Origin: Sphingorhabdus sp. EL138
GTDB taxonomy: Bacteria; Pseudomonadota; Alphaproteobacteria; Sphingomonadales; Sphingomonadaceae
DNA: 64,000 nucleotides
Reading direction: 5' to 3'
Assembly: GCF_945890115.1 (NCBI RefSeq)
Contig: NZ_CAMDCK010000003.1
Coordinates: forward strand, 62,001-126,000
How positions within the stretch are numbered: the stretch's first letter is position 1; each line of letters opens with the position of its first letter. The translations under genes and the position numbers were made by a program. The notes beneath the pieces were generated by a model. The model was given only the letters and a program-made list of their open reading frames with translations, did not search any database and was not told the DNA's origin. Below, piece by piece: positions 19,069-27,657 of this stretch.

Positions 19069-19620
19069 ATGTCGCGCATCATCCTGTTCAACAAACCTTA
19101 TGGCGTCTTGCCGCAATTTACCGACAAGGGGACGGAGGGTTCGCCGCGGCCTACTTTGTCGCAGTTTGTCGATGTGCCCGGTGTCTATCCGGCTGGGCGG
19201 TTGGATATGGATAGTGAGGGGTTGATGCTGCTGACCGATGATGGCCGGTTGCAGGCGCGGATATCGGACCCGAGATATAAAATGGCCAAAAGCTATCTGG
19301 TGCAGGTGGAGGGCGAAGTGACCGACGATGCGCTGGTGCAGTTGCGGCGGGGGGTTTCGTTGAAAGACGGCTTGACCCTGCCCTGCGAAGCGGAGCGGAT
19401 TGCCGACCCCATGCTGTGGCCGCGCGACCCGCCGATCCGCGTGCGGCTGTCGGTACCCGATAGCTGGATGATGCTGACGATCCGTGAAGGCCGCAACCGT
19501 CAGGTCCGGCGCATGACCGCTGCCGTCGGGCATCCGACCTTGCGTCTGGTCCGCCGCGCGATTGGGGAATGGACGATGGATGGCCTTGCGCCGGGAAGCT
19601 GGCGCGCGGTTGAAGGCTAA
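19069..19620 (+). CDS. RsuA/RluE-type 16S/23S rRNA pseudouridine synthase
   Basis: RNA-modifying enzyme of 183 residues. [10 protein letters not shown], the catalytic-aspartate motif [18 protein letters not shown] and [24 protein letters not shown] define the RsuA/RluB/E/F family. There is no N-terminal S4 domain, and the short length resembles RluE (23S U2457), which is the favoured assignment. The target base is not provable from this sequence. Confidence 0.85.
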   Translation: MSRIILFNKPYGVLPQFTDKGTEGSPRPTLSQFVDVPGVYPAGRLDMDSEGLMLLTDDGRLQARISDPRYKMAKSYLVQVEGEVTDDALVQLRRGVSLKDGLTLPCEAERIADPMLWPRDPPIRVRLSVPDSWMMLTIREGRNRQVRRMTAAVGHPTLRLVRRAIGEWTMDGLAPGSWRAVEG

Positions 19621-19630
19621 GGCGTTACGT

Positions 19631-19843
19631 TCAATCCGATGCTGGCCGCGGGATGCGCTTGCCCTTGGTCCGGCTGGTCAAATGAAACTTCCCGCAACGG
19701 TCGCAGGCATAATGCCGCAGCGTGATGGTCGCCGCTGCTATCGCCGATAGCGCGTCAGCCTCCGACACATAACGCGCTTTCTTCGCGCAGATGCTTAACC
19801 GCGTGCGCAGATCAATCCTCGCTATCAAATGCGATGCAGCCAT
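19631..19843 (-). CDS. Zinc-ribbon-like micro-protein, 70 aa
   Basis: Small basic protein of unknown function. The C-terminal half has YACDRCGKFHLTSR, a CxxC followed by a nearby His as in half zinc ribbons. The N-terminal part is helical and Ala/Arg-rich. The start lies 32 nt inside the 3' end of the RoxA-like gene on the same strand, so it is probably translated from that message. I recall similar short proteins in sphingomonads, which favours a real gene over a shadow. Confidence 0.6.
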   Translation of the reverse strand: MAASHLIARIDLRTRLSICAKKARYVSEADALSAIAAATITLRHYACDRCGKFHLTSRTKGKRIPRPASD

Positions 19844-20963
19844 TATTGCAGAGCTGAGTTAGCAAATCGATGGCCGCCGCGCTGCCCGCCAGTGCAACGT
19901 CGAGAACCACGCTATCCGCAGCGCACAAATCTCTCGCCAAGGCCGCCGTTTCGCCAATGCAGTCGAAGCAGACACCATCGGCAAACAGCATGAGCGCGTC
20001 CGCGCCTGTGGCGATAAAGGCCAGTCGGCTCGCCGGATTGCGCGACAGCGGCACTTGCGCGCTGATCGCCGCGCGCACGTCCTCCGGCGTAACGGGTATT
20101 TCGGGTCGCCAATCCATGTCGGGATATTTGGGCGCGCTGTTGAAGGTACCGAACCAGCGGGCGAAATGGGCAGGGTCGGACAGCGATTCCAACATCATCT
20201 GCTGCAAGCGACCCAGCGCCTCAGGCAAAATCTCGCCTGCATTGGCCTGGGCCTTCAAATCCGGGTCGCGGTAGAGTTCGTCATCGGGAATGCCATCCAG
20301 AACATCATCGACATAATGCCCCAAAAGGTCGGCGTGCGATGGTGCGCGGAAACCGACCGAATAGGTCATGCAATCCGAACCCACCGCAACGCCATTATGC
20401 GCGATGCCCGGCGGGACATAGAGGATATCGCCGGGCTCCAGCACCCATTCCTCGGTGGCCGCAAATGCGCTGAGCAATTTCAAATCGTCATGCGGCAGCA
20501 ACAAAGTATCGGCGTCGCAGTGCGGCCCGATCTGCCAGCGGCGGCGGCCAAGCCCTTGGATGAGGAAAACATCATATTGGTCGAAATGCGGCCCCACCCC
20601 GCCTTGGTCGGCGGCAAGGCTGACCATCACATCGTCAATGCGCCAATTGGGAATGAAACGGAACGGCGCGATCAGGTCGGCAACCGCCGGCACATGATGG
20701 TCGACCGCTTGCACCAGCAATGTCCAATGGCTTTCACCAAGGCCAGAAAGCCGTTCTTCGGCCAGCGGACCTTGCTCCATCTCCCACCCCGCATCGGTTT
20801 GGCAAATGAGCCGCGATTCCATTTCCTCTTCGCAAGCCAGCCCCGCCAGCTCGTCAGGCTCCAGCGGGTTTTGCCAGTCGCGAAACGCGTTGCGGATCAG
20901 CAGCGGTTTTTTCTGCCAATATTCGCGCAGAAATTGATCAATGTCGAAATTTTGAAAGTCCAT
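19812..20963 (-). CDS. JmjC/cupin ribosomal oxygenase, RoxA/YcfD-like
   Basis: Fe(II)/2-oxoglutarate oxygenase of 383 residues, family of the ribosomal protein L16 arginine hydroxylase. The iron ligands are in GVGPHFDQYDVFLIQ (HxD) and GIAHNGVAVG (distal His). The N-terminus DFQNFDIDQFLREYWQKKP is typical. I use ATG 20963; the track's 21176 runs back through the VOC gene. A C-terminal winged-helix-like part follows as in YcfD. It lies downstream of the VOC gene on the same strand. Confidence 0.8.
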   Translation of the reverse strand: MDFQNFDIDQFLREYWQKKPLLIRNAFRDWQNPLEPDELAGLACEEEMESRLICQTDAGWEMEQGPLAEERLSGLGESHWTLLVQAVDHHVPAVADLIAPFRFIPNWRIDDVMVSLAADQGGVGPHFDQYDVFLIQGLGRRRWQIGPHCDADTLLLPHDDLKLLSAFAATEEWVLEPGDILYVPPGIAHNGVAVGSDCMTYSVGFRAPSHADLLGHYVDDVLDGIPDDELYRDPDLKAQANAGEILPEALGRLQQMMLESLSDPAHFARWFGTFNSAPKYPDMDWRPEIPVTPEDVRAAISAQVPLSRNPASRLAFIATGADALMLFADGVCFDCIGETAALARDLCAADSVVLDVALAGSAAAIDLLTQLCNNGCIAFDSED

Positions 20964-21001
20964 GACGTCGCGCTGTGGCCTAAAGCGGCAAAATGCAAGC
21001 G

Positions 21002-21421
21002 TCAGCGCGCAAACAAATTCGCATCGTCGGCAAAGGCCTTGAACTCCAACGCATTGCCGCTTGGGTCCGTGAAGAACATGGTGGCTTGCTCGCCCACTTG
21101 CCCCTTGAACCGGATATGTGGCTCGATACCAAACCGGACGCCCGCCGCCTGCATGCGTTCTGCCAATGCCTCCCATTGGCCCATGTCCAAAACAACGCCG
21201 AAATGCGGCACGGGGACGTCATACCCATCGACGGGATTATGCGTCGAAACGCTACGCGCCGACCTATCCAAATATGCGACAATTTGGTGGCCGAAAAAAT
21301 TGAAATCGATCCATTGGTCGGATGACCGCCCTTCGGCGCAGCCCATGATGCCCCCGTAAAAATGCCGCGCTTCGGCAAGGTCGTGGACAGGAAAGGCCAG
21401 ATGGAAGGGGCGTAAGCTCAT
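21002..21421 (-). CDS. VOC-family protein (glyoxalase/bleomycin resistance fold)
   Basis: Protein of 139 residues with two beta-alpha-beta-beta-beta modules. The motifs [32 protein letters not shown] and [15 protein letters not shown] give the usual metal ligands (His, His, Glu). It is annotated in many genomes as a VOC or dioxygenase-like protein, and the reaction is unknown. Its ATG overlaps the upstream hypothetical's stop by ATGA, so the two are coupled. Confidence 0.85.
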   Translation of the reverse strand: MSLRPFHLAFPVHDLAEARHFYGGIMGCAEGRSSDQWIDFNFFGHQIVAYLDRSARSVSTHNPVDGYDVPVPHFGVVLDMGQWEALAERMQAAGVRFGIEPHIRFKGQVGEQATMFFTDPSGNALEFKAFADDANLFAR

Positions 21422-21792
21422 TTGGATGTCACCGGCTTGGGCAAGGGTTTGTTGATGCTTTCGGCACTAGCAAGTTCCGCCGTCATTTGCACGGCGCAAT
21501 AGTTGATCCGCGCAAGATCACTTGGCCGCTGAAATTCGGCTTTCGCGGCTTCCGCCATAGCGACCGCGACCAATTCGCGCGGTTGCCCGCTTTGCGTGGT
21601 GATCCGGTTGCCGACAATGCCAGCCCATTTTTTGCCCGATTGGCGGACGTCGGGCGCATCGGCTGGCGCGATGCCTGTCCGCTGTTTCTCGGCCAAGGTC
21701 GCGATGACGGCCACACAGACGATATCGCCTTGATGGGCATCGGTGAGTGCAGAAGGGGTAATGGCGGCAAGCGCGATGGCGAAAAATAGCAT
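21418..21792 (-). CDS. Secreted hypothetical protein, 124 aa
   Basis: Not assigned to a family. The N-terminus [18 protein letters not shown] looks like a signal peptide. The rest is soluble and mostly helical, with two cysteines (IVCVAV and INYCAV) that could form a disulfide in the periplasm. It is the first gene of a minus-strand run with the VOC and RoxA-like genes, coupled by ATGA overlap. Coding potential is supported by that coupling rather than by homology. Confidence 0.65.
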   Translation of the reverse strand: MLFFAIALAAITPSALTDAHQGDIVCVAVIATLAEKQRTGIAPADAPDVRQSGKKWAGIVGNRITTQSGQPRELVAVAMAEAAKAEFQRPSDLARINYCAVQMTAELASAESINKPLPKPVTSK

Positions 21793-21882
21793 GCACCTGA
21801 ATTAGCAGGCACACTGCGAACCGCAAGCAAGGACCTTGTTTGCCCGATTGCATTTGTCACATATGAACGGCAAAGGCGGTGC

Positions 21883-23604
21883 GTGCAGAAAATCTCCGCC
21901 CTGCTTCACCGATTTGCGCGCTCGACCGCTATAGGCGCTGGCGCATTGTCGGCTTATGGCTTTGAACCTTGGGGGCTTTGGCCGTTAACGCTCGTTTGCT
22001 TTGCGTTGCTGATCCACCTGATGGCGCATGCCCAAAATACACAGCGGGCTTTCATTCTTGGCTGGCTGTTCGGGGTCGGGCATTTCACCTTTGGTAATCA
22101 ATGGATTGCGGTCGCCTTTACCTTTCAGGCCGCGATGCCGATCTGGCTTGGCTATATCGCCGTGGTCGCGCTGGCGTTGTATTTGGCGGTTTACCCTGCC
22201 TTGGCGGCGGCAGGGGCGTGGCTGCTTTCAAATCCTCCCCGTTCACGGGGAGGTGGCGCGCGCGCAGCGCGTGACGGAGGGGGGCAGGCAGCAGACGCAG
22301 CGTCCGACTTCACGCCCCCTCCACCACCTTCGGCGGTCCCGCTGTTGCTCCGCAACGCCTACGGCTCCCCCGTAATGGGGAGGATTTCCCTCCCCCTCAT
22401 CTTGGCTTTTGCTGGCCTGTGGATCATCACCGAATGGCTGCGCAGTTGGGTGTTTACCGGCTATGCTTGGAATCCGCTCGCGGTCGGATTTGTTTCGCAC
22501 TGGTTTGATCTTTGGCTTCCGACAATCGGGACCTACGGCGCTGGGGGGCTGATGATCTTGGCCAGCGGTGCGATGGCGCTGCTCTGCAGTCGACGTTGGA
22601 CAAACGGATTTGTTTTGGCGGCGATTGTCGGCGTGGCCATTTTGTCGTCGGCCAATATTTATGTGGATGAGCCGTCGCTCAGCGGGCGAACCGCCGTCAC
22701 CGTCGTGCAACCCAATATCTCCCAAGCCGACAAATATGCACCCGGCTATGACGTGATCAACTTCGCCAAGCTGGCGATGCACAGCCGCCCTTTGCCAAAT
22801 CAAGCCCCGCGCCTGATCCTTTGGCCGGAGGCGGCGATTCCGGACTATCTGGAGGACGGATATCCCTATCGTTATTATCAGGGACAGGCTGGCGATAGCG
22901 CGGCTGGCGCGCGCGCGCGGCTCACTACGCTGATGGCAGATAATGATGTGTTGGTGACGGGTGCAAACCGCCTTATTTTTGAAAAACGTCAATTGGTCGC
23001 CGCGCGCAACAGCGTGTCGGCCATGGACGCCTTTGGCCGTGTCCTTGGCCATTATGACAAGGCGCATCTGGTGCCTTATGGCGAATATCTGCCCTTGCCA
23101 TGGTTGCTGAGGCCACTTGGCCTCGCGCGATTGGTGCCGGGCGATCTTGATTTCTGGCCGGGGCCGGGCGCGCAGACAATCACCGTGACCATTGACGGCA
23201 AACCAGTGAAAATTGGGATGCAGATTTGTTATGAGATTATTTTCTCGGGCCAGACGGTGGACCGCAAGAACCGACCCGATTTCATCTTCAACCCATCCAA
23301 CGACGCGTGGTTCGGCACTATTGGCCCGCCGCAGCATTTGGCGCAGGCTCGGTTGCGCGCCATTGAAGAAGGCCTGCCCGTCATCCGCGCAACACCCACA
23401 GGGATCAGCGCCATCATCGACGCCAATGGCCAGATCGTGCAAAGCCTGCCCTTGGGCACCGATGGCCGCATCGATGCCGTGATACCCCGCGCCACAGCAC
23501 CAACCCTGTTCGCGCGATTTGGTAATGTCATTCCGCTGGCTTTTGCTGGGCTGCTTATTCTGTTCGCATTGTTACCGCTTGCCCACCGTCGCGGTTCTCG
23601 CTAA
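21883..23604 (+). CDS. lnt: Apolipoprotein N-acyltransferase with in-frame repeat insertion
   Basis: Inner-membrane enzyme that N-acylates the lipoprotein cysteine, the last maturation step. Start is GTG 21883. N-terminal membrane helices are followed by a nitrilase-fold domain in which the catalytic triad is intact: Glu in LILWPEAAIPDY, Lys in YDKAHLVPYGEY and Cys in GMQICYEI. At 573 residues it is longer than usual because about 50 residues (SNPPRSRGGG...SPVMGRIS), encoded by palindromic repeat copy C, sit between membrane helices. The frame is preserved, so the protein is probably functional. Confidence 0.95.
   Translation: MQKISALLHRFARSTAIGAGALSAYGFEPWGLWPLTLVCFALLIHLMAHAQNTQRAFILGWLFGVGHFTFGNQWIAVAFTFQAAMPIWLGYIAVVALALYLAVYPALAAAGAWLLSNPPRSRGGGARAARDGGGQAADAASDFTPPPPPSAVPLLLRNAYGSPVMGRISLPLILAFAGLWIITEWLRSWVFTGYAWNPLAVGFVSHWFDLWLPTIGTYGAGGLMILASGAMALLCSRRWTNGFVLAAIVGVAILSSANIYVDEPSLSGRTAVTVVQPNISQADKYAPGYDVINFAKLAMHSRPLPNQAPRLILWPEAAIPDYLEDGYPYRYYQGQAGDSAAGARARLTTLMADNDVLVTGANRLIFEKRQLVAARNSVSAMDAFGRVLGHYDKAHLVPYGEYLPLPWLLRPLGLARLVPGDLDFWPGPGAQTITVTIDGKPVKIGMQICYEIIFSGQTVDRKNRPDFIFNPSNDAWFGTIGPPQHLAQARLRAIEEGLPVIRATPTGISAIIDANGQIVQSLPLGTDGRIDAVIPRATAPTLFARFGNVIPLAFAGLLILFALLPLAHRRGSR
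22230..22387 (+). repeat. Palindromic repeat copy C, inside lnt in frame
   Basis: Same element and orientation as copy A, with perfect 11-bp terminal inverted repeats (AAATCCTCCCC / GGGGAGGATTT). Internal marks are GGGGAGGTGGC, TGACGGAGGGG, CCCCCTCCACC and CGGTCCCG. The right-hand 51 nt (22334-22384) are identical to 1312-1362. It stays open in the lnt frame and encodes a Gly/Arg/Pro-rich segment. Confidence 0.9.
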
Positions 23605-23617
23605 AGGCGTCTAACGA

Positions 23618-23635
23618 TATAAAGAATTCTTTATA
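23618..23635. promoter_or_regulatory. SahR-like operator upstream of metK
   Basis: TATAAAGAATTCTTTATA is a perfect 18-bp palindrome 30 bp upstream of the metK ATG. SahR, an ArsR-family regulator of the S-adenosylmethionine cycle in Proteobacteria, is reported to recognise palindromes with ATAAAG/CTTTAT arms upstream of metK, ahcY and metH. The match to SahR is by memory of that motif. Confidence 0.55.
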
Positions 23636-23664
23636 CGCAGAAACAGCAACAGACTGGAAAAACC

Positions 23665-24873
23665 ATGCGCTCAAATTACCTCTTCACGTCCGAATCCGTG
23701 TCCGAAGGACATCCTGATAAGGTTTCGGACCAGATTTCCGACGCCATCGTCGATCTGTTTTTATCCAAAGATCCCGAAGCGCGCATCGCGTGCGAAACCC
23801 TGACGACGACGCAATTGGTAGTGCTCGCGGGCGAAATTCGCTGCAAAGGCGTGTATGAAAATGGTGAGTGGGCCCAAGGTGCCAAGGCAGAAATCGAGGC
23901 CACCGTCCGCCGCACCGTTAAGGAAATCGGTTACGCGCAAAAGGGTTTTCATTGGGAAACCCTGCGCTTTGAAAATAACCTTCATGGCCAATCTGTACAC
24001 ATCGCGCAGGGCGTAGACGCCGCGGGCGACAAGGACGAAGGCGCTGGCGACCAAGGCATCATGTTCGGTTATGCCTCGACTGAAACGCCTGACCTGATGC
24101 CAGCGACGCTGGATTACAGCCACAAGATCCTCGAGCGCATGGCCGCCGACCGCCATTCGGGCAAGGCGCCGTTCCTCGAGCCTGACGCCAAAAGCCAAGT
24201 CACCTTGCGCTACAACAGCGAAGGCAAGCCAGAGGCCGCCACTGCAATCGTTGTGTCCACACAGCACGCGCCGGGATATGACCAAGGCGCGCAGGAAGCC
24301 GAACTGCACAATTATGTGAAAAGCGTCATCGCTGACCTGTTGCCTGCAAGCATGCTCACTGAAACCGAATATCACATCAACCCAACGGGCAGCTTCGAAA
24401 TCGGCGGACCCGATGGCGACGCGGGTCTGACGGGCCGCAAGATCATTGTCGACACTTATGGCGGCGCAGCCCCGCATGGCGGCGGCGCGTTTTCAGGCAA
24501 GGACCCGACGAAGGTCGACCGTTCTGCAGCCTATATCACGCGTTATTTGGCGAAGAATATCGTCGCTGCTGGCCTTGCCACACGCTGCACCATTCAGCTC
24601 GCTTATGCCATTGGCGTGTCCAAGCCTTTGTCGCTTTATGTCGACACGCACCGCACTGGCACGGTCGACGATGACCAGATTGAAGCCGCCATCATGGGCA
24701 TCGAAAAATTGGGTGGCCTCACGCCGCGCGGCATCCGCACGCATCTTGGGCTGAACAAGCCCATTTACCGCAAGACCGCCGCTTATGGCCATTTCGGTCG
24801 CAAGCCCGAAGGTGACTTCTTCCCATGGGAACGCACGGACTTGGTCGAGGACCTCAAAGCCGCTTTGGCGTGA
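23665..24873 (+). CDS. metK: S-adenosylmethionine synthetase
   Basis: Forms SAM from methionine and ATP. The 402 residues include [33 protein letters not shown], the phosphate-binding segment [25 protein letters not shown] and the C-terminal lysine region. The order lnt-metK-trmB is on one strand. A palindromic SahR-like site precedes it, implying control by S-adenosylhomocysteine level. No SAM riboswitch fold was recognised in the 60-nt leader, which is too short. Confidence 0.97.
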   Translation: MRSNYLFTSESVSEGHPDKVSDQISDAIVDLFLSKDPEARIACETLTTTQLVVLAGEIRCKGVYENGEWAQGAKAEIEATVRRTVKEIGYAQKGFHWETLRFENNLHGQSVHIAQGVDAAGDKDEGAGDQGIMFGYASTETPDLMPATLDYSHKILERMAADRHSGKAPFLEPDAKSQVTLRYNSEGKPEAATAIVVSTQHAPGYDQGAQEAELHNYVKSVIADLLPASMLTETEYHINPTGSFEIGGPDGDAGLTGRKIIVDTYGGAAPHGGGAFSGKDPTKVDRSAAYITRYLAKNIVAAGLATRCTIQLAYAIGVSKPLSLYVDTHRTGTVDDDQIEAAIMGIEKLGGLTPRGIRTHLGLNKPIYRKTAAYGHFGRKPEGDFFPWERTDLVEDLKAALA

Positions 24874-24884
24874 TTAGGCTTGCA

Positions 24885-24914
24885 GGGTGGCGGCCGAAAG
24901 TTTAGCCGCCACCC
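24885..24914 (+). promoter_or_regulatory. Strong hairpin directly before the trmB start
   Basis: GGGTGGCGGC and GCCGCCACCC form a perfect 10-bp GC-rich stem with a 10-nt loop. It ends two bases before the trmB ATG (24917) and begins 11 bp after the metK stop. There is no T-run, so it is a poor intrinsic terminator, but it would occupy the ribosome landing site or attenuate readthrough from metK. Confidence 0.55.
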
Positions 24915-24916
24915 GC

Positions 24917-25621
24917 ATGACTGCGAACAAGATCGGCGATCCAACGACACTGAACCGCCTATATGGCCGTTCAAAGGGCAAGAAGCTGCATTCGGTGCAG
25001 GCTGACTTAATCGACAATCTGCTGCCGCAAATTGCGGTGCCGGGCGAAGGCGCGCTGGGCAGCAAGGAATTGTTCGGCGACGACCGCGCGATGCATTTCG
25101 AAATTGGTTTTGGCGGCGGCGAGCATTTGGCCTTCCGCGCCGACTTGCTACCCGATCATGGCTTTATTGGCTGCGAGCCATTTCTGAACGGCGTTGCACA
25201 AGCTTTGTCACATATCCGCGAAGGTGGCCTGCACAATGTCCGCCTGCATATGGGCGACGCGTTGGAAATGTTGCGCCGTGTTCCCGACGGGTCATTATCC
25301 TTCGTCTATCTGCTGCACCCCGACCCATGGCCAAAGGCGCGGCATATCAAGCGCCGGATGATGAATGACGGGCCGGTCGATTTGATTGCAGCAAAACTAA
25401 AACCCGGCGGCGAATTTCGCTTTGGCACCGACCATCCCGTCTATGTCCGCCACGCGCTGATGATTATGCAGCGCCACCGGCTGCAATTTGACTGGCTGTG
25501 CAATAACGCGTCCGATTTCCAGAACCGCCCCGGTGGCTGGCCGGAAACCCGCTATGAGGCCAAGGCGCGCCGCCTTGGGCATGAAGTTTGGTATTTCCGC
25601 TATCGCCGCAAAGAAACCTAG
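24917..25621 (+). CDS. trmB: tRNA (guanine-N7-)-methyltransferase
   Basis: SAM-dependent enzyme making m7G46 in tRNA, 234 residues from ATG 24917. The track's GTG 24887 lies in a hairpin and adds ten residues not typical of the family. Motifs are MHFEIGFGGGEHLAFRA (SAM binding), GCEPFLNGVAQAL, VYLLHPDPWPKARHIKRRMM and FGTDHPVYVRHAL. It follows metK, whose product it consumes. Confidence 0.93.
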   Translation: MTANKIGDPTTLNRLYGRSKGKKLHSVQADLIDNLLPQIAVPGEGALGSKELFGDDRAMHFEIGFGGGEHLAFRADLLPDHGFIGCEPFLNGVAQALSHIREGGLHNVRLHMGDALEMLRRVPDGSLSFVYLLHPDPWPKARHIKRRMMNDGPVDLIAAKLKPGGEFRFGTDHPVYVRHALMIMQRHRLQFDWLCNNASDFQNRPGGWPETRYEAKARRLGHEVWYFRYRRKET

Positions 25622-25683
25622 GGTCAGGACCTAAGCCAAAGATAAACATTCGACGAACTTGGCCAAGCGTTCGACGAGAGACG

Positions 25684-26853
25684 ATGCACGTGGTGCAAGC
25701 GGCGCAAAATACGGTATGGGAAGATATGGAGAGAGCCACGTCCCCGCATCCGCTCATTGGCCACAAGATGGCGTTGTTAACCATCATTGGCTTTTGGGCT
25801 TTTTATGCGCTCATCTTGTCGCTGCGCGCCGCATTGCTCGACTTTCCTGCGCAAGCTGTCTTGTTCGAACGGCGCTTGATAGTGGCGTTGGTCGGCGTGC
25901 TTGTGACGTGGATACTCTATGTCGGTTTGCGCATGGCCGACCGCCGCTCGCTTGGCTTTCGGGTCAGTCTGGCGTTCATTGGGGCCATTCCGTGCGCCGT
26001 GCTTCTGGCATCCGCCAATTTCTATATCTTCAACCTGTATGACCCCGTCAGCCTGTTTAAAGACCCAAGCATTGGCCGCTCGGTTGAAGATCTGAAAGCG
26101 CAACTGGGCCTGTCCTCTTGGCAGGAAATTGCCGATATCTCAGTGACGCATTATTTTTTCCTGATCGCATGGGGATCGCTCTATGTCGCCATTGGCTATG
26201 CGCGTGAAGTGCGCGAAGCCGAACGCAAAACGGGCCGCTTTGCACAAGCGGCCCAAGATGCAGAGCTGCGTTCCTTGCGCTATCAGGTCAATCCACATTT
26301 CCTGTTCAATACGCTGAATTCGCTGTCCAGCCTCGTCATGACCGGAAAGCCCAAAGAGGCCGAAGCGATGATCCAGAATCTGTCCAATTTTTACCGGACA
26401 AGCCTGTCGTCCGACCCGCTGGAGGATGTCACCCTGGCAGAAGAAGTCGAACTTCAGCGGCTATATCTCGAAATTGAAAGCGTGCGTTATCCCAAAAGGC
26501 TGCGTGTTAAAATCGACATTCCAGACGCCTTACTGGGGCAACATGTCCCAGCATTGATCCTGCAGCCTTTGGTCGAAAACGCGATTAAATATGGTGTCTC
26601 CCGCACCACCCGTCCTGTAGCATTGACCATCAGCGCCAAAATTGAGCGGGATGTTCTTATCCTCAGCGTCATCGATGATGGCGAAGCCGTCGATCCAGAC
26701 CATGTTGGCGGAAACGGCATTGGCTTGGCCAATGTCCGCGACCGATTGGAGGCACGCTATAAGTCGGCGGCGCGCCTCGATACACAAGCGATTCCGGGCG
26801 GGGGCTTTGTCGCCAATCTGCGTTTGCCCCTAAGCCGGAGGATAGCGGCATGA
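25684..26853 (+). CDS. LytS/YehU-type sensor histidine kinase
   Basis: Membrane-bound sensor kinase of 389 residues from ATG 25684, preceded by GAGAGACG. About four membrane segments (residues 25-175) are followed by a His_kinase domain with QVNPHFLFNTLNSL (phospho-His) and an HATPase core (QPLVENAIKYG, VIDDGEAVD, GGNGIGLANVRDRL). It overlaps the response regulator by ATGA, forming a LytS/LytTR pair. No neighbouring target gene is obvious. Confidence 0.9.
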   Translation: MHVVQAAQNTVWEDMERATSPHPLIGHKMALLTIIGFWAFYALILSLRAALLDFPAQAVLFERRLIVALVGVLVTWILYVGLRMADRRSLGFRVSLAFIGAIPCAVLLASANFYIFNLYDPVSLFKDPSIGRSVEDLKAQLGLSSWQEIADISVTHYFFLIAWGSLYVAIGYAREVREAERKTGRFAQAAQDAELRSLRYQVNPHFLFNTLNSLSSLVMTGKPKEAEAMIQNLSNFYRTSLSSDPLEDVTLAEEVELQRLYLEIESVRYPKRLRVKIDIPDALLGQHVPALILQPLVENAIKYGVSRTTRPVALTISAKIERDVLILSVIDDGEAVDPDHVGGNGIGLANVRDRLEARYKSAARLDTQAIPGGGFVANLRLPLSRRIAA

Positions 26854-27593
26854 GGCGGCTGCGGACGTTGATTGTCGATGACGAGCCTCTGGCGATTGAG
26901 CGCCTTCTAATATTAAGCGCGGATCATCCCATGATCGAAATTGTCGGCACGGCAAATGACGGTGTGGAGGCGCTGCGCATTGCCCAAACAGTGACGCCGG
27001 ACCTGATCTTTCTCGATATCGGCATGCCCAAAATGGATGGCATCAACGCCGCCCGCGCCTTGGGGCTGATGGCGAAAAAACCCGCAATCATCCTGATCAC
27101 GGCTTATGATAATTTCGCGGTTGAGGCGTTTGACCTTGATGTCGTGGACTATGTGCTGAAACCTGTATCCAGCGAGCGTCTTGGCCGTGCGATCACCCGC
27201 GCATCTGGCGCAACCGAAGCCGAACCGCAGTTGTCAGCCCCTTCGGCAAAGCCGGATAACCGCTACGCACATGAATTTTGGGTGTCCCACCGCGCGGAGC
27301 TTATTCGGGTCGCCGCCATGGACATTGAACGGATTGAGGCTGAGCGCGATTATATGCGGCTATATACCAATGGCCGCAGCTATTTGCTGCACCAGACGAT
27401 TTCTGTGCTGGAGCAAAGATTGGACCCCGAACAATTTCAGCGCATTCACCGCAGCCATATTGTGCGCCGCGATCTCATCACGGGCCTTCGGCATGAAGGT
27501 GGCGGGGTCTGGCACGCTTTGCTGGGCGAGGATCACGCGATGCGCATTGGGCGAAAATATCTCGCCGACGTGAAGCGGCTCGCCGGAAAGTAA
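26850..27593 (+). CDS. LytTR-family response regulator
   Basis: DNA-binding response regulator of 247 residues. The receiver domain (1-120) has the acidic pair DDE, the phospho-acceptor Asp in LIFLDIGMPKMDGI, and Lys in VVDYVLKPVSSERL. The C-terminal LytTR domain (145-245) shows IERIEAERDYMRLYTNGRSYLL and FQRIHRSHIVRRDLI. It is co-encoded with the upstream kinase. Confidence 0.92.
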   Translation: MRRLRTLIVDDEPLAIERLLILSADHPMIEIVGTANDGVEALRIAQTVTPDLIFLDIGMPKMDGINAARALGLMAKKPAIILITAYDNFAVEAFDLDVVDYVLKPVSSERLGRAITRASGATEAEPQLSAPSAKPDNRYAHEFWVSHRAELIRVAAMDIERIEAERDYMRLYTNGRSYLLHQTISVLEQRLDPEQFQRIHRSHIVRRDLITGLRHEGGGVWHALLGEDHAMRIGRKYLADVKRLAGK

Positions 27594-27623
27594 AAACGAC
27601 GACAGAGGTCTGCCCGCGTTTTT
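27592..27623. terminator. Weak terminator-like inverted repeat
   Basis: AAAAACG at the end of the response regulator gene pairs with CGTTTTT 18 nt later. It lies between two convergent genes and has a T-run on either strand, but the inner loop has little pairing. Confidence 0.3.
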
Positions 27624-27657
27624 AGGTCTTTGGTGATCAGTCGATGCGCTTATGTTT

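Noticed and set aside
20055-21359. 434-residue plus-strand ORF
   Set aside because: Antisense to the RoxA-like and VOC genes, which carry metal-ligand motifs in the correct frame.
22243-23442. 399-residue minus-strand ORF sharing a peptide with the minus-strand ORF at 1203-1463
   Set aside because: The shared peptide comes from the palindromic repeat read on the other strand; the rest is antisense of lnt.
23605-23664. SAM riboswitch upstream of metK
   Set aside because: The leader is only 60 nt and its main feature is a perfect palindromic operator-like site; no known SAM riboswitch core was recognised.
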